A program made the position numbers and the translations under genes. From Hesseltinella vesiculosa (taxonomy: Eukaryota > Mucoromycota > Mucoromycetes > Mucorales > Cunninghamellaceae), in contig MCGT01000014.1 in assembly GCA_002104935.1 (NCBI GenBank), positions 372,001 through 436,000 on the forward strand: DNA of 64,000 nt, given 5' to 3'. Shown here piece by piece: positions 1-10,965 of the stretch. Every line of letters starts with the position of its first letter. Within the stretch, counting starts at the first letter, position 1. The notes beneath the pieces were generated by a model, which saw only the letters and a program-made list of their open reading frames with translations, was not told the DNA's origin and made no database searches.

Positions 1-134
1 CGATGATGTTCATACCCATTGCGCCCTCAGCTTGAAAAAAAAAATACGATGATTTTTATTATTTACAATTTATTAGAGCAACGGAAAAAGCGATGTTTCT
101 ATTCTGAATCGACAGTGTACTATAAAACCTTTTT

Positions 135-890
135 TTAATCCTTCTTTTGATGGCTGTCTTCGGTAGCAGCAGGAGCGGTAGCGCCGCCACCCAACAAGGC
201 AGCCAAAGGGTTTTCGGCTTGGAAGGGGCGTTGCAACGAGCCAGTGGCAGGGTCATTCCAGATGTAAATCAAACCAACCTTGCTGGCTGCCAAGTTCTTG
301 AAGGGCATGATGGATTGCATCAACAAGGGCTGAGTGAATTCTACAAGTGGGTACAAAAAAAAAAAGATGGTCAGCATCAGGATGGACATTTGTTACCGCA
401 TTCCATGCCCACACTTACTGAAATACCAGTGCATCACAGAGATCATCAAAACGGAAGTCATGGTGGAGGAGATCAATTGTCTGACTTGGGCCACATCATA
501 TTCAACATTAGTTGTTTGCACCTCCTTGCCTTGGTCAGGACCAGGCTTGGTTTCCACATACTTCAAAGGAGTTGTATCTAGTCAATAAAAATAAAAAGGG
601 TAAGTGTTTCACCTAATCTTCCAGCTTGCTTGGTCACTCCATTTTTCTCTGCGCTATCTTCTCTACGCTTGTTCATGTTAATATGAGATGAACTTACCGT
701 TCTTATTTTGGACCATTCGCATCAAGCCAAAAGTCAACAACAGCACAAGGACTTGGGCACCGTAGTAACCAAAGCGAGCAATCATTAGCACTTGAGGATC
801 TTCCCAATCGATACGTTTGCCCAGCTGCATGGCCACGATCATAAAAGCCACGTTGAACATGGGTGATGTCAAAAATCCAGGAGAGCCCAT
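135..890 (-). CDS. PHO88: Pho88/Snd3-type ER membrane targeting protein
   Basis: Three exons on the minus strand (698-890, 419-577, 135-340) join in frame to give 185 residues, close to the 188 of yeast Pho88/Snd3. The start at 890 opens MGSPGFLTSP, and the first exon carries the family-typical stretch QLGKRIDWEDPQVLMIARFG. There is a hydrophobic segment near residues 11-22 and another near 45-57, with two more in the third exon. The C-terminal tail ends in acidic and lysine residues. Family knowledge: Snd3/Pho88 is an ER membrane protein of the SRP-independent (SND) targeting route, first linked to phosphate transport. Introns are 120 and 78 bp with GTAAGT donors. ATGs lie upstream in the same open frame, but the sequence ahead of 890 is low-complexity and unlike the family, so 890 is preferred. 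Confidence 0.9.
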
Positions 891-1598
891 TATGAAGATG
901 TAAAGATGATGAGGATAAGGTTGAGAAGAGAAGAAAAGAAAAGAAGGAAAAAGAAAGAGAAAGAAATAATAAAAAGGCTCGAGGCCACCGTGAGCGATTT
1001 GATTGGTCCGGCATCCTTTTTCCAGCTCCGTGCCTATGAACCTGGAAACGTTGATTGATCTTGTTGCAAGGCGCTCTTCGATGTGAATTTCGAGCAAGTG
1101 ACGTTTGAAGCCTACGCAGTTGGTCACTGAATCTATTTATTTTTTTCCATACTCTTTGGCGAAAATCTGGTGGGCCATCCAAAGTATCCACGGCATTGGA
1201 GTTAGAATGCATCCGCTGTAAAGAAAGAGAATCGTCGTTGCACCACGGGAGTCATAAACCACAGCGCATTTTTCTTTCTGGCCATTCGTCTTCAACGGTT
1301 ACTTGTTGCGTGGCTTTCCTTCTTGGTATTTTTTTTTCAAATTCAAAAGTTTCCATTTGCCTGCGTCTTTTTTTTTTTTTTTTTTTGCTTCAATACCTTC
1401 AATACAAAATGGGCACAGGCAAATGAGTTCAAGGTCCTGACGCCAAAGCAGCGCAGAATCGTTTTTTTTTCTTGTCACCGACTCTCTGGGCTGTATCTAA
1501 GCTTCCATGCTACACAATGCAATACCACACCTTGCAGTCTTTTTTAATTTAGCATGTGCAAAGTATCCTATCTAACCTTGAGGAGGCCGGCCGCCAGC
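891..1598. other. Intergenic region without a supported gene
   Basis: This holds the upstream region of the Pho88 gene and the downstream side of the small secreted-protein gene. I see a purine-rich stretch at 905-970 and a poly-T run near 1369-1386. Open frames here are short and low in complexity, and I could not support any as a gene. Confidence 0.6.
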
Positions 1599-1925
1599 CT
1601 AAACGGGCGAGCAACTGCATTCCATCTGCGTAGGTCCTACTTGATGACATTCCGAAGCAGTAAAGCCAGAGACTCTGGGATCTTTCATACCAACACAACT
1701 GACTTGAAGGAGATTGCCTGGCGTAGGGGTCGGAGACGGCGTTGGAGATGGCGTTGGAGTTGGAGATGGAGTTGGAGATGGAGTTTCCATTAGAAGCTCA
1801 GGTGTAACTCCCCGGCGGTGCAGATTGACACCCCCGGCCTGATCTGGCCAAACCAGAACGCCCGGAGCCGCCAGGGCACCAGGGGCAATCATTGCAAACG
1901 CGAAAAGCCATTGAACTTGAACCAT
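1599..1925 (-). CDS. Small secreted protein with Pro-Thr repeat linker
   Basis: Single-exon frame of 108 residues from the ATG at 1925 (MVQVQWLFAFAMIAPGALA). A signal peptide is likely, with a candidate cleavage site after ALA near residue 19. Next comes a short segment with an RR pair, then a SPTP/TPSP tandem linker of about 25 residues coded by a degenerate 6-bp repeat (about 1717-1785), and a C-terminal part with three cysteines ending CSCSPV. The layout (signal, PT linker, short Cys-containing end) is usual for secreted or wall-associated fungal proteins, but I recognise no family. An upstream in-frame ATG at 1979 would add 18 mostly hydrophobic residues and give 126 aa; the downstream start makes the cleaner signal peptide. 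The function is unknown and expression unproven. Confidence 0.5.
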   Translation of the reverse strand: MVQVQWLFAFAMIAPGALAAPGVLVWPDQAGGVNLHRRGVTPELLMETPSPTPSPTPTPSPTPSPTPTPGNLLQVSCVGMKDPRVSGFTASECHQVGPTQMECSCSPV

Positions 1926-2220
1926 GATCAATCTCGTAAAGGTAAGAACAAACACAAGGAAAGAGAAAGAGAGCAGCATTGGTTTTAAGCTTTTTTTTTT
2001 ACTAGGGCAAGACTTTATGCTTGGCGGCGCACGTGCATAAACAGGAAAGCTGGCCCAAGAAGCTGGTTAAGGCGATCATTTTGGAAATATGCCTAGATGG
2101 TCTCTTCAAAACATAGTCGATCACACGCAAAGACAAAAAGTAACGCATCAATGGCAGGAAATGGTCGTTCAATTTTAACCCCGCCTTCCCTTCTAGCTCT
2201 GGGTTTTGCATCGCCCAACA

Positions 2221-2244
2221 TTCGCAAGTGAGGTCACTTGCGAA
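2221..2244. repeat. Perfect 11-bp-arm palindrome
   Basis: TTCGCAAGTGA (2221-2231) is followed by GG and then its exact reverse complement (2234-2244). It lies in a gene-free stretch (1926-2539) that holds nothing else I can support. It could be a dimer-binding site or a remnant of a repeat; the sequence does not decide. Confidence 0.6.
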
Positions 2245-2539
2245 GAAATGGCTGATACTTCTACCACATTTGTGATATCAACGTTCACAGACGTGTCCCC
2301 GCACATTTTCGATTTCCTATCGCCACAAACGAGGGAAAAAAATAACAGATCTGCATATTGCAGAGAAGTTGCTGAAGAGATTGGCGGGATCAACTTGCCG
2401 AAATAGGCAGCCTTGACGTTGCATGCAGTGACTTGGTCCAACCAATACGCCCCCTCAACAGATTTTCATTAGCAAGGGCAAAACGCAACTGCAGCGCATG
2501 ATGTCATTTTACTTGCGCTACAACATCTTATCGCTCGCC

Positions 2540-3379
2540 ACATGCAAAATTTGGGCAGCATTGATCAGATCGTCTGGGGGTCCCCTGGCAAAAATGTCGG
2601 ATTTTTCATGTTTTTTAGCTGGGCCATCGGATGTGTCAAAACAAAAGTGATCAAAAGCTGGCTGCGCAAGTTTCACTAATCGACCTGAGTTTTTCAGTAG
2701 CATCATCGTTCCTGAATTTGAATTTGCGCATTTGCACAAAATTTCACATCCATCTGATCACTCAAAGGGGCTGCACAGCGATCTCTTTTTTTTTTCAAAA
2801 ATGATGGTCTGTTGTTTGGATTGCCATATCCAGTCTCCGACAGTGCTGTGTAACAATAGCTATCTTTTTTCGATCACCACAGGGCCTTCGATTCCTGGCT
2901 GGTGCCAGCCTTCCCTAAAACAATCCAAAAACCAAAGTCCCAATTTGATGTAGAAATAATGTCACTACCTTTAATATGGCGAACTTGACGAATGCCACCG
3001 GCTTTCATTGCTTACCCATTGTTGTGCATGCTCCAGCCAGGAGGCGAAGACATTGCGGAGACTGAATATGGCCATCCAAACTTTTTCTCCATCAATTTTG
3101 AAAAAAAAAGAGATCGCTGTGCAGCCCCTTTGAGTGATCAGATAGATGTGAAATTTTGTGCAAATGCGCAAATTCAGGAACGATGATGCCACGGAAAAAA
3201 TCAGGTCGATTGGTGAAACTTGCGCAGCCAGGTTTTGACCACTTTTGTTTTGACACCTCCGATGGCCCAGCTAAAAAACATGAAAAATCCGACATTTTTG
3301 CCAGGGGACCCCCAGACGATCTGATCAAAATCACAGCGTTCCATTGCTCCGAATAAATTCAGCCCAAATTTTGCATGAG
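2540..3379. mobile_element. Foldback (long inverted repeat) element, family A
   Basis: Two arms of about 300 bp (2540-2845 and 3050-3379) are reverse complements with scattered substitutions and a ~37-bp indel near the outer ends; about 200 bp of unrelated sequence lies between. Both outer ends share CATGCAAAATTTGGGC and its complement. No transposase frame is present. Related single-arm copies occur near 10388 and 47355, so this is a dispersed non-autonomous family, not a local accident. It could be a MITE or foldback element, or two insertions in opposite orientation. I did not find a clean target-site duplication. Confidence 0.65.
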
Positions 3380-3645
3380 ATCAAAAATGACGAGAAGTGA
3401 CCATGATTAAAGCTGCAAATCTCTCAGACAGCCAAACAAAGAGCTAGAAGGTTGGCAATCCTGCGATGAATCCATACTCCCGTGCATAGGCGGGCTTGGA
3501 AAAAAACATGGCGCGCGCACTTTTTGTGTGTGTGTTTTTCTCTTCGCCTTCTTTTTCTTCATTGCTCTCGTTCTTCCGTCCAGTCAAATATCCCCTTTCG
3601 AATCACAAAAGGTACACCAGCACCTACATCAGCTGGGACTACCAT

Positions 3646-4610
3646 GTCCCATTGATCTGATTCTGATTCTGACTTCGAAGCTCAGGCTCCTTCGATGTTA
3701 GATCTTTTGAATGTGTCTGCTCGGTTGAAACAATAGTCGCCAGACAATCTCAACTGCTGCTACCATTGCATTGGACGATGATGCTCTGTTTTTTGAACGA
3801 TCTACGCCAGCTCTTGCCACGTCTACTCCAATTTTACCATCAGCCCATTCGCCTGCCAGCGATGGTCATCCTACCATCCTTTCCACCTCCACCCGTCTCC
3901 AGCCGTTGGAAACCGATGTTCAACGCAAGGAATGATTCCAGAAGTTCTTGACAAAGACCCTCTATTCTGATTCGAGTGACGATGCCAGTGATGGTGAAGA
4001 AGCCAAGCCCAGAAAGAAAAAACGAACCAAGATACCTGCCAAGGCTATACCTGCCGAGCGAAAGGAAAAGAAACCGTCCAAAACTTCGCCCGAGAAAAAG
4101 AAGAAAAAGAAACGAGCAGACATTGGTGGCGTCAGTGATGGCCATTCCAGCCGATCTTTTGCCCGGGACCTGGACGAGGATGTTATTGATGAGAGCGACG
4201 CCCGTGACCGTCATGCCCAGACGAAACGCAAGCAACGAGCCACAACCCTTCTCGCCGACAGCTCAGACGAAACAGGGTGGCATGCTCGTTCGTGAAACTA
4301 ACAAACGGTTGGCACTTCAGCCCTACAAGCACAAACAAGCAAATCTAGCCCTACAAAAACCTTTGCATGGTCTGATGATTTTTTTCCCCCAGTCACTTGC
4401 AGAAAAATTGATCAAGGAAATTACCAAGTGGTGACCTTCGACGCAAGCGAGCAGCATCTACAATTAGCCTGTACTTGGATGACTATGACCCGTATGATGA
4501 CGAAACGACGGCGACGATTTGGTAACGTTGCAACTGGCCACTGCAAGCAAGCGCATTCAACAAGCCCTGTTGAACTTCGAGAAAAATCAATGCCACATTT
4601 ATTTTTAGAT
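3646..4610 (+). pseudogene. Decayed gene for an acidic/basic, Ser-Asp-rich nuclear-type protein
   Basis: A coding-like trace begins at an ATG near 3651, followed by an SDSDSDFE acidic cluster. It runs through an ordinary polar region, a KPRKKKRTK basic patch and EKKKKKKRA, then acidic DLDEDVIDESDARD and ADSSDET segments. It is broken by stops in all three flavours: TGA right after the start region, TAG after a VSARLKQ segment, and TGA before FQKFLTKTLYSD. Several later frame changes follow between 4280 and 4610, where an open stretch reads LATASKRIQQALLNFEKNQ. No set of introns I tried repairs these breaks, so a pseudogene fits best. Alternating acidic SD clusters and lysine patches suggest a former nuclear or chromatin-linked protein. 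I do not recognise the family. Confidence 0.5.
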
Positions 4611-4734
4611 TGTCACACGGTGGCGCCCATCTGTGCTAACCTCTTTCATTGTGTTCATTTTTTTTTTTTTTTTTTTACTTTCCAACTTGGTGGCTTTCTT
4701 CCATTTTCTTCTTGAGCGTGCATACTCATCACCA

Positions 4735-6575
4735 ATGTCACCGTCAACTAAATTCTTCATATCCATATGGGCCATGCTGGTGGGCACTTCCCTAGCGCAG
4801 ACCACTCAACCGATTGCACCGTCTCCGGTGACAGGCTCTGGCTGCGCACTGCTAGCAAACCAGCATATCTACTGCTTCGGTGGCGCTCAAAGCGCGACGT
4901 CCAACCGCACAATGAACAATATACTGCTGTCACTAGATGTATCAAACTACAACTATGATACCCCGACGTTTTCTTGGCAGCAAGTGACGTCGGCTAACCA
5001 ACTTGCCGCGGATATGAGCCTAGACATGGTGCCCATCAACAATGGCTCTAGCTTTCTCATCCTTGAACCAAGCAGAGCCTTTGGCGCTGCCCCTCCCATT
5101 GTCGTTGGCAACCCCTCTGCGAATCAGTATACCAATTTCTCTTTCCCAAACCCTGGCAATGCTGGTTTTTATGTCACAAGGTAAGCCAGGACGATATTGA
5201 ATAAAAAGCAGGGCTGATTCAGATTTTTTTTTTGGACCCAATGACATGCGGTGGCTCAGATCATATGCATCGGTGGTCGATCTTAGCTCAGCCGGCCAAA
5301 GCCAAGTGTGGATCTTTGGTGGAGAGTCCGAAGCTGTCTTCAATGGCGGCCCATCCATTGCACCCCCCAACATTATCATGTTCAACTATGTCTCGGTAGG
5401 CAAGGAGGAGAACGCTGCCAGGAGCAAGCATTTACTTTTTCATTTGATAGAACCAATTCAGCACCATCAACCCACCCACTCCGAATGGCTTGACCCGGTA
5501 TGGTCACACTGCCACCTTGACCGGCGATGGCAGTGAAATTTATGTCGTTGGCGGGTTCAAAGCTCTGACAGCCACCTCGACGACTTGGACAAATATCACG
5601 TATTTGAATACACTTTGGATCTTCAGCATGAACTCTTCCCAATGGTCGAGCGTGCAGCCCTCATCAACCAGCAACACCTTGCCTTCTGATCGCAGCCTTC
5701 ATACAACAACACTTAGTAAGCAACCCCCCTTTGACTACTTTTGTTTTTTTTGGCCCTCTCCAGTGCCCTCACCCTCCTTTTTTTTTTTTTTTTTAGTTCC
5801 AGGTTCCAGCTATTTTTTCATTTACGGAGGAGTGAGCACCAACCTGCAAAATTACTGTAAGACAATGTTCATTCGCCAGGGAGACAGACTCATGTTTGTT
5901 TCCTTACGTCGCAGTGGTGAACGATCCAGCGTATTTATTAGACTACAGCACGAATACATTTATCCCGGTAACTATTGGTCATGGCAACCAAGGGCCAGGG
6001 CTGCTAAGTGGTCACGCTGCCGTCTATGTCTACGATAATCGGTCGTCGTCCGGGCTTATTTTTGTCCTCTTTGGAAGCACTATGAATGTGAATGCCACCA
6101 ACAAAGTCTACATTCTGAACTGCACCAATCCTAAAAATTTAATTTGGGTTGGCAATTCCTCAGCACCAGATGCAACCAGCAGTGGCCTGTCGGGGGGGAC
6201 AATCGCTGGTATTGTCGTGGGCGCTGTAGCTGGCACTGTACGAACGACTTCGGAGCATTTGGATCCACAAACAGGGTGGCTCATTTGACTTTTTTTTTTT
6301 TTCTATAGCTGATCTTGTCTGGCCTTGGAATATTTTACATGTTGCGAGTGCGCAAGCGCAAACAAGATTTCTATCTGCAGGAATCCGACCCTCGACACAA
6401 TGGCGACGATGCCTTGCTGGGCACATCCACACAGTCAGAGACAGACAACGCCGTACTGGAGCAGGCTGTCAAACCTACAAGCGATCAGTACGATGACAAC
6501 AACTTTGTCAAGCCAACCATTGGTGAGGATGAAGACCAACTCCTATCCAAAACGAAGCCTTTTGGCAGTCTTTAG
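4735..6575 (+). CDS. Kelch-type single-pass membrane protein, copy 1
   Basis: Six exons (4735-5180, 5260-5395, 5451-5715, 5797-5856, 5915-6237, 6309-6575) join in frame to 498 residues. A signal peptide (about 1-22, ending SLAQ) is followed by an extracellular region with kelch-like strands (YCFGGA, VWIFGGES, IYVVGGF, FFIYGGVS) and many N-glycosylation sequons. A transmembrane helix spans about 398-422 (GIVVGAVAGT then LILSGLGIFYMLRV) and is stopped by RKRKQ. The short cytoplasmic tail has two V-K-P-T motifs and ends near KPFGSL. The layout matches the large family of zygomycete kelch/galactose-oxidase-like surface proteins, usually unassigned in function. Its closest relative is the next gene. 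A role in adhesion or sensing is only inference. Confidence 0.85.
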
Positions 6576-7517
6576 AGAAGTGTAAATAAAAAGAAGCGAT
6601 ATCCTCGACTATTTTCACTCGCCGTATCCATTCCTTCTTTGTGTTCTAAAAAGAGGAGCGGCCAGATCCTCCTGGATTTTTGAACATATCCACCCTAGAG
6701 ATGTTTATTTGCATCTGCAAGATAAAAAAAAAAACAAAAAAAAAATTGTACTCGAAGATGCGAAAAAAAAAAAGTGGGGGCGCATGAAAAGAATGGATTT
6801 ATGCTGGAGCAAAATGCATTTAAGTTTTGTTCTTTTGTCTTTCCCTTTTAGGCGGTGACAAAGTGACATCTGCATCCCCATGTGGTTTAAATGCAAGAAA
6901 CGTCAGGTATTTTGACTATAGGAGAGGTGATGGATTCCAGTGTACTAGTCAATTCTGGAACAGTATTTAATTTCAAGAGTTCGAGATGCCAAACGATTTC
7001 TTTATCGATTGCTGACACAATCGTTTCGAGATCCGATTGTGTCAGCATTGCCACGGACAGAATCTTTCTGCAAGATCGCCAAACCTGCTTCTGTTGGACA
7101 TAATGGTTTTTTTTTCCCACGTCAATGCGCTAAGCCCATCTGTGAAAAACGATTGACAGTGTACGTAACTCCCCTTTGATGTAACCCTGGATCATGGCAC
7201 AACTGTCTAAGCCTACTAATTTTTGCCAAAGTGGCCGCTTGCCTTCCACAAGAGAGAGGGTGGCATTTGATCATCATTTTTGCTGGTGACTTCCAGCACA
7301 CCCCTATTCGAGTCTTTTACTGCATACCAGTCCTCACAGGCACACAAAACAAAGAAAAAAGGAGGCGTCAGTACACAAGAGGTTGATCCTTTTTTTTTTT
7401 ATTGATGAGTAGCTTGGATTTTGCAATTGAAATCCTTGGTACATTATTTTCGCATTCTTTTTTTTTTTAATCGAAACTCGTTATTTTGTGCAAACGACAC
7501 GTTTGACCCCAGTCATC
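6576..7517. other. Intergenic spacer between the Kelch paralogs
   Basis: Over 900 bp with no gene I can support. It has poly-A stretches at about 6722-6775 and a strong hairpin at 7011-7046 (listed separately). The short frames on either strand around 6890-7120 show no family signal. Confidence 0.6.
7011..7046. repeat. Perfect 13-bp stem hairpin
   Basis: GCTGACACAATCG (7011-7023) and its exact complement (7034-7046) enclose a 10-nt loop. It stands alone in the spacer between the two Kelch genes, about 435 bp after the first stop codon and 470 bp before the second start. A role as structured RNA or a dimer-binding operator is possible; the sequence gives no further support. Confidence 0.6.
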
Positions 7518-9679
7518 ATGCTCCCACGTTTGATTTTAATACCATTGTCCACCCTGTTGGTGGACACCATTTTTGCTCAGGTCACCGAACCCATTACAGC
7601 TCCGCACTCTTCTGACGGAGGCTGTGCGTTGTTGTCCGATCAACACATCTACTGCTATGGAGGCACACTTAAAACTGTATTCAACTATCCTTTGCGCAAT
7701 GTATTGTTATCATTAGATATATCCTCTTATAACTACAATGTCCCAGCGTTTCCATGGTACCAGGTCACATCAGCGAGCGATCAGCTGCCTGCCAACACTT
7801 GCTTAAACATGATTTCTATCGGCAATGGAACCAAATTTCTTGTACAAGAGCCAACCAAGCTCCATGGTCCTGCATCACCCATCCTCATTGGTAACCCGTC
7901 CTCCAACGAGTATGCCAACATTTCCTTTCCAGACTCTGGTAATGATGGCTTCTATGCTCCAAGGTAAAAATGGGAACTGAAAAAAAAAGCAAACTCTTAG
8001 ATGCATTTCAACCCAGAGTGATGTCGTCAGTGGTTGATCTGAGCTCCACAGGAAAGAGTATAGTTTGGATGTTTGGAGGTACTTTGGAAGGAAATTTGTC
8101 GAGCGCAGCGCCTTCCAACATCATCTTATTCGACTACATCACTGTGAGTCCAAAAAAAAAAAAGTGGATCGCAGTTCTAATTTTTTTTTTTGACTGCCTT
8201 GCTAAAAAAAAAAAAAGAACCAATTCAACACCATCAACCCTTCGACACCCAATGGACGGACCCGGAGCGGACACACCTCAACGCTAACCAGTGATGGAAA
8301 AAATATCTACGTCATTGGAGGGATCCAGCTGATGGAGGGAAACCCGTATTACCAAGATAATTCCACCGTGATAGATACCGTCTGGACATTTAACATAGAC
8401 TCGTCGCAATGGTCAAATGTGTCACTAAGCTCGAACCAGCCATTTCCTATTTCTCGCCAGTTTCATACCACCACCTTAAGTATGATCTAGCCCTTCCATT
8501 TTTACCTACCAATCTTCCAAGCTTCTTCAGTGTAGTCGTCTATGCTAACTTCTTCTTTACCTCTATTTAGTACCAAAGACAACCTATTTTTTTATCTACG
8601 GAGGCATGGCCTTTTACGGAAACAAAAGTCAAAGGGGATATCGTAGGCACCAGAAGATTTAAAGAAAAAAGATGAGAGGAAGGACTTATTTTTTTCCCTT
8701 TGTAGCCGTCAAAGATCCAGCGTACCTGCTGGATTATAGTAAAAATTCAATCACGCCTGTGGAGTTTGGCCAAGACAATCCGGGCCCTGGGCCGCTCTAT
8801 CACCATGCTGCTGTTTATGTTTATGACAAGAATTCGTCCTCCAATTTTATTTTCGTGCTCTGGGGCAGTGGTGAGAACCTTGCTGCTTCGGACAAGGTGA
8901 ACATCCTCAACTGCACCGATCTGAAAAAAATGTATTGGGTGAAAAATGCCACGGTAACGCCAAACACAGGTCATGCACTAACTCCTGGAGAAATTTCTGG
9001 CATTGCTGTTGGTTCTGTGGCGGGCTCGGTGAGCACAAGACATACGAGGGGCTTCTCAACTGACCCGAAATATATATATATATTTGCACAGTTTATCCTG
9101 TCTGGCCTTGCTGTATTCTATGTTTTGCGTGTGAAGAAGCGCAAGCAAGATTTCCATCTGCACAAAACAGATCCTCGGCGCCATGATTTCGATGCTGCCA
9201 TTTTCACTTCCGCTGACGCCTCAACGGTCAAGCAGAGTACAGATCACACGGATCCTTCTGACGATGGTTGCTTGGCCAAGCCAACGATCAGTGATTACAA
9301 GGAAGATCAGTTTATCAAACCAGCAACGAGCCTCACTGCCGATGGTATTTTTGCCAAGCCAACGATCAGCAACTATGACGAAGGCTTGATTGTCAAGCCA
9401 GCAACGAGTGCCTATTCTGACAGCCAATTTTCCAAGCCAGCAGCCAATGACTTTGACGGAGACCCATTCGTAAAACCGTCTGCCAGCCACTACAGCCAAG
9501 ATCACTTTATAAAACCAGCGGCCTGTCACGCTGACGTCGACCATTTTGCTAAGCCAGGAGCCATTCAGCCAGACCATGGTCTGCTTGCCAAAGATAGAAG
9601 CGACATGATTGCTAATACAGCCGTTCCGGTCGATGAAGACAAGCAAAACGTCATAACGAAGCCGTTTGGAAACAGCTAA
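7518..9679 (+). CDS. Kelch-type single-pass membrane protein, copy 2, with 13-residue tail repeats
   Basis: Six exons (7518-7963, 8017-8143, 8218-8479, 8571-8642, 8706-9028, 9092-9679) give 605 residues. Exons 1 and 5 have exactly the same lengths as in the upstream copy (446 and 323 bp), and all five introns fall at the same places and phases, so the pair arose by tandem duplication. A signal peptide (about 1-21), kelch-like strands (YCYGGT, VWMFGGT, IYVIGGI, FFIYGGM) and a transmembrane helix near 398-422 followed by KKRKQ are conserved. The cytoplasmic tail is about 90 residues longer and holds eight or nine 13-residue repeats with an F-x-K-P-A/T core (for example QFIKPAT). Exon 4 could end at 8627 or 8642; 8642 keeps the same total length as copy 1. 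Confidence 0.85.
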
Positions 9680-9831
9680 AGTTTCGTGCCAGCAACTGGT
9701 TTGTGATGGACCACCTCTTGCCAGCTCAAATTCCAGGCAAAGGCATATATAGGATCAACATTTGCATTTGAAAATGGCGTATAAACATGCTCGAGTATAT
9801 AACAAGGGAGACCATTACCCATCACATGCTT

Positions 9832-9833
<2 letters not shown>

Positions 9834-9888
<55 letters not shown>
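9834..9888. repeat. (AG)n microsatellite, 55 bp
   Basis: Uninterrupted AG dinucleotide run about 150 bp after the stop of the second Kelch gene. The rest of the stretch 9680-10965 holds no supported gene, only a diverged copy of the family A repeat near 10388-10477. Confidence 0.9.
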
Positions 9889-9892
<4 letters not shown>

Positions 9893-10387
9893 TGCTGGAT
9901 GGGTGGATCTCAGTGAGCTGTTTTCTATCTCCGATGAAGCGGTTCCTATGAAATTGCACATGGCTGGATAGGAAGACAAGTTATCGGCGTGACGCCACAC
10001 TTTGCATAAAAATGGTATTTTATGACGAAATGATATGGCAAAAATTGCAGAGTTATAGGAGCACACAGCGCTGAACTAGGGCTAGCAACAAACGTGGGTC
10101 ATCCTGGCAAATGGCTGTGCAGTTGCGGTTTGTAAGGATTCCCGCTTGGCATGGCATTGTATACAAGTCGTACACTAGCACCGTACCTTGTCAAGTATTC
10201 GCAGGGGGTCAAATGTGGGGCGAATTGGTGGACGTCCATTTTTGAAAAAATCTGACGATTTGTCCAGGTCAACATGGGGGGCCTCCTTTGATTTTTTTAA
10301 GAAAAGGGAATGCCATCCTGCCATTTGAAGGTAACGAATCACTGTGAAAATTCGCATGGGAGCAAGAAGTCGCGAGTCACATAGGTG

Positions 10388-10477
10388 CTGAAAAAATCAA
10401 GCCGATCCGTCAAGGTCACCCAGCCAACTTGGTATCGATTACGTTTTGGGACGTGTGATTCCCCCACCAAAAACGAC
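10388..10477 (+). repeat. Diverged partial copy of family A repeat
   Basis: The stretch from GCTGAAAAAATCAAGCCGAT onward aligns by eye with the right arm of the element at 3050-3379: a GAAAAAATCA start, CGAT, CAGCCA, a TTTTG core and a GTGATTCCCCCA region against CCGATGGCCCA. Divergence is high, so the assignment is moderate. It shows that the family is old and scattered. Confidence 0.4.
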
Positions 10478-10965
10478 GACCGAAAAGCGAAAAAAAAAAG
10501 CGCCAGCCAGCGTTGGGTATTTGATTGTCAGGTATGGCCAATCAGAAACTGGCGGGATGTTAACTGGATAGGAAAACCAATCCTTGGATGTTGCAATGGG
10601 AGAACCGTATGTCTGAACCTATTGGTGTTCACCGTGGTCATTGCTCATCAGCTGCAAGACTGTCGGCAACGTTTGGCGTCCATCAAGGAGCGTCGGAAGA
10701 TGAAGAAGTAAAAAACAGGCACTGGGTTTCCAAAAAACATAAGCTGGCTAAACATGGGTCCGTCTGTGACGAAAGATGAGCTGGAAAGTGCACAGCCGGG
10801 CGCAGTAAAGAATTCACCAAGATATCCGAACCAATCATGGAGAAACCGGTATTTTTAGTCTCATGATGAAAGCTCATTTTTTTAGGTGATTGTTTATTTA
10901 CAATGGGTCAGAGTGACAAAGAGAGAAAGGACAGGGAGGGGGAATTCTAGTCTAGGACTAACTTT

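Noticed and set aside
6887..7120. Minus-strand 77-codon frame between the Kelch genes
   Set aside because: No family match and it covers the hairpin; no start context or partner exon.
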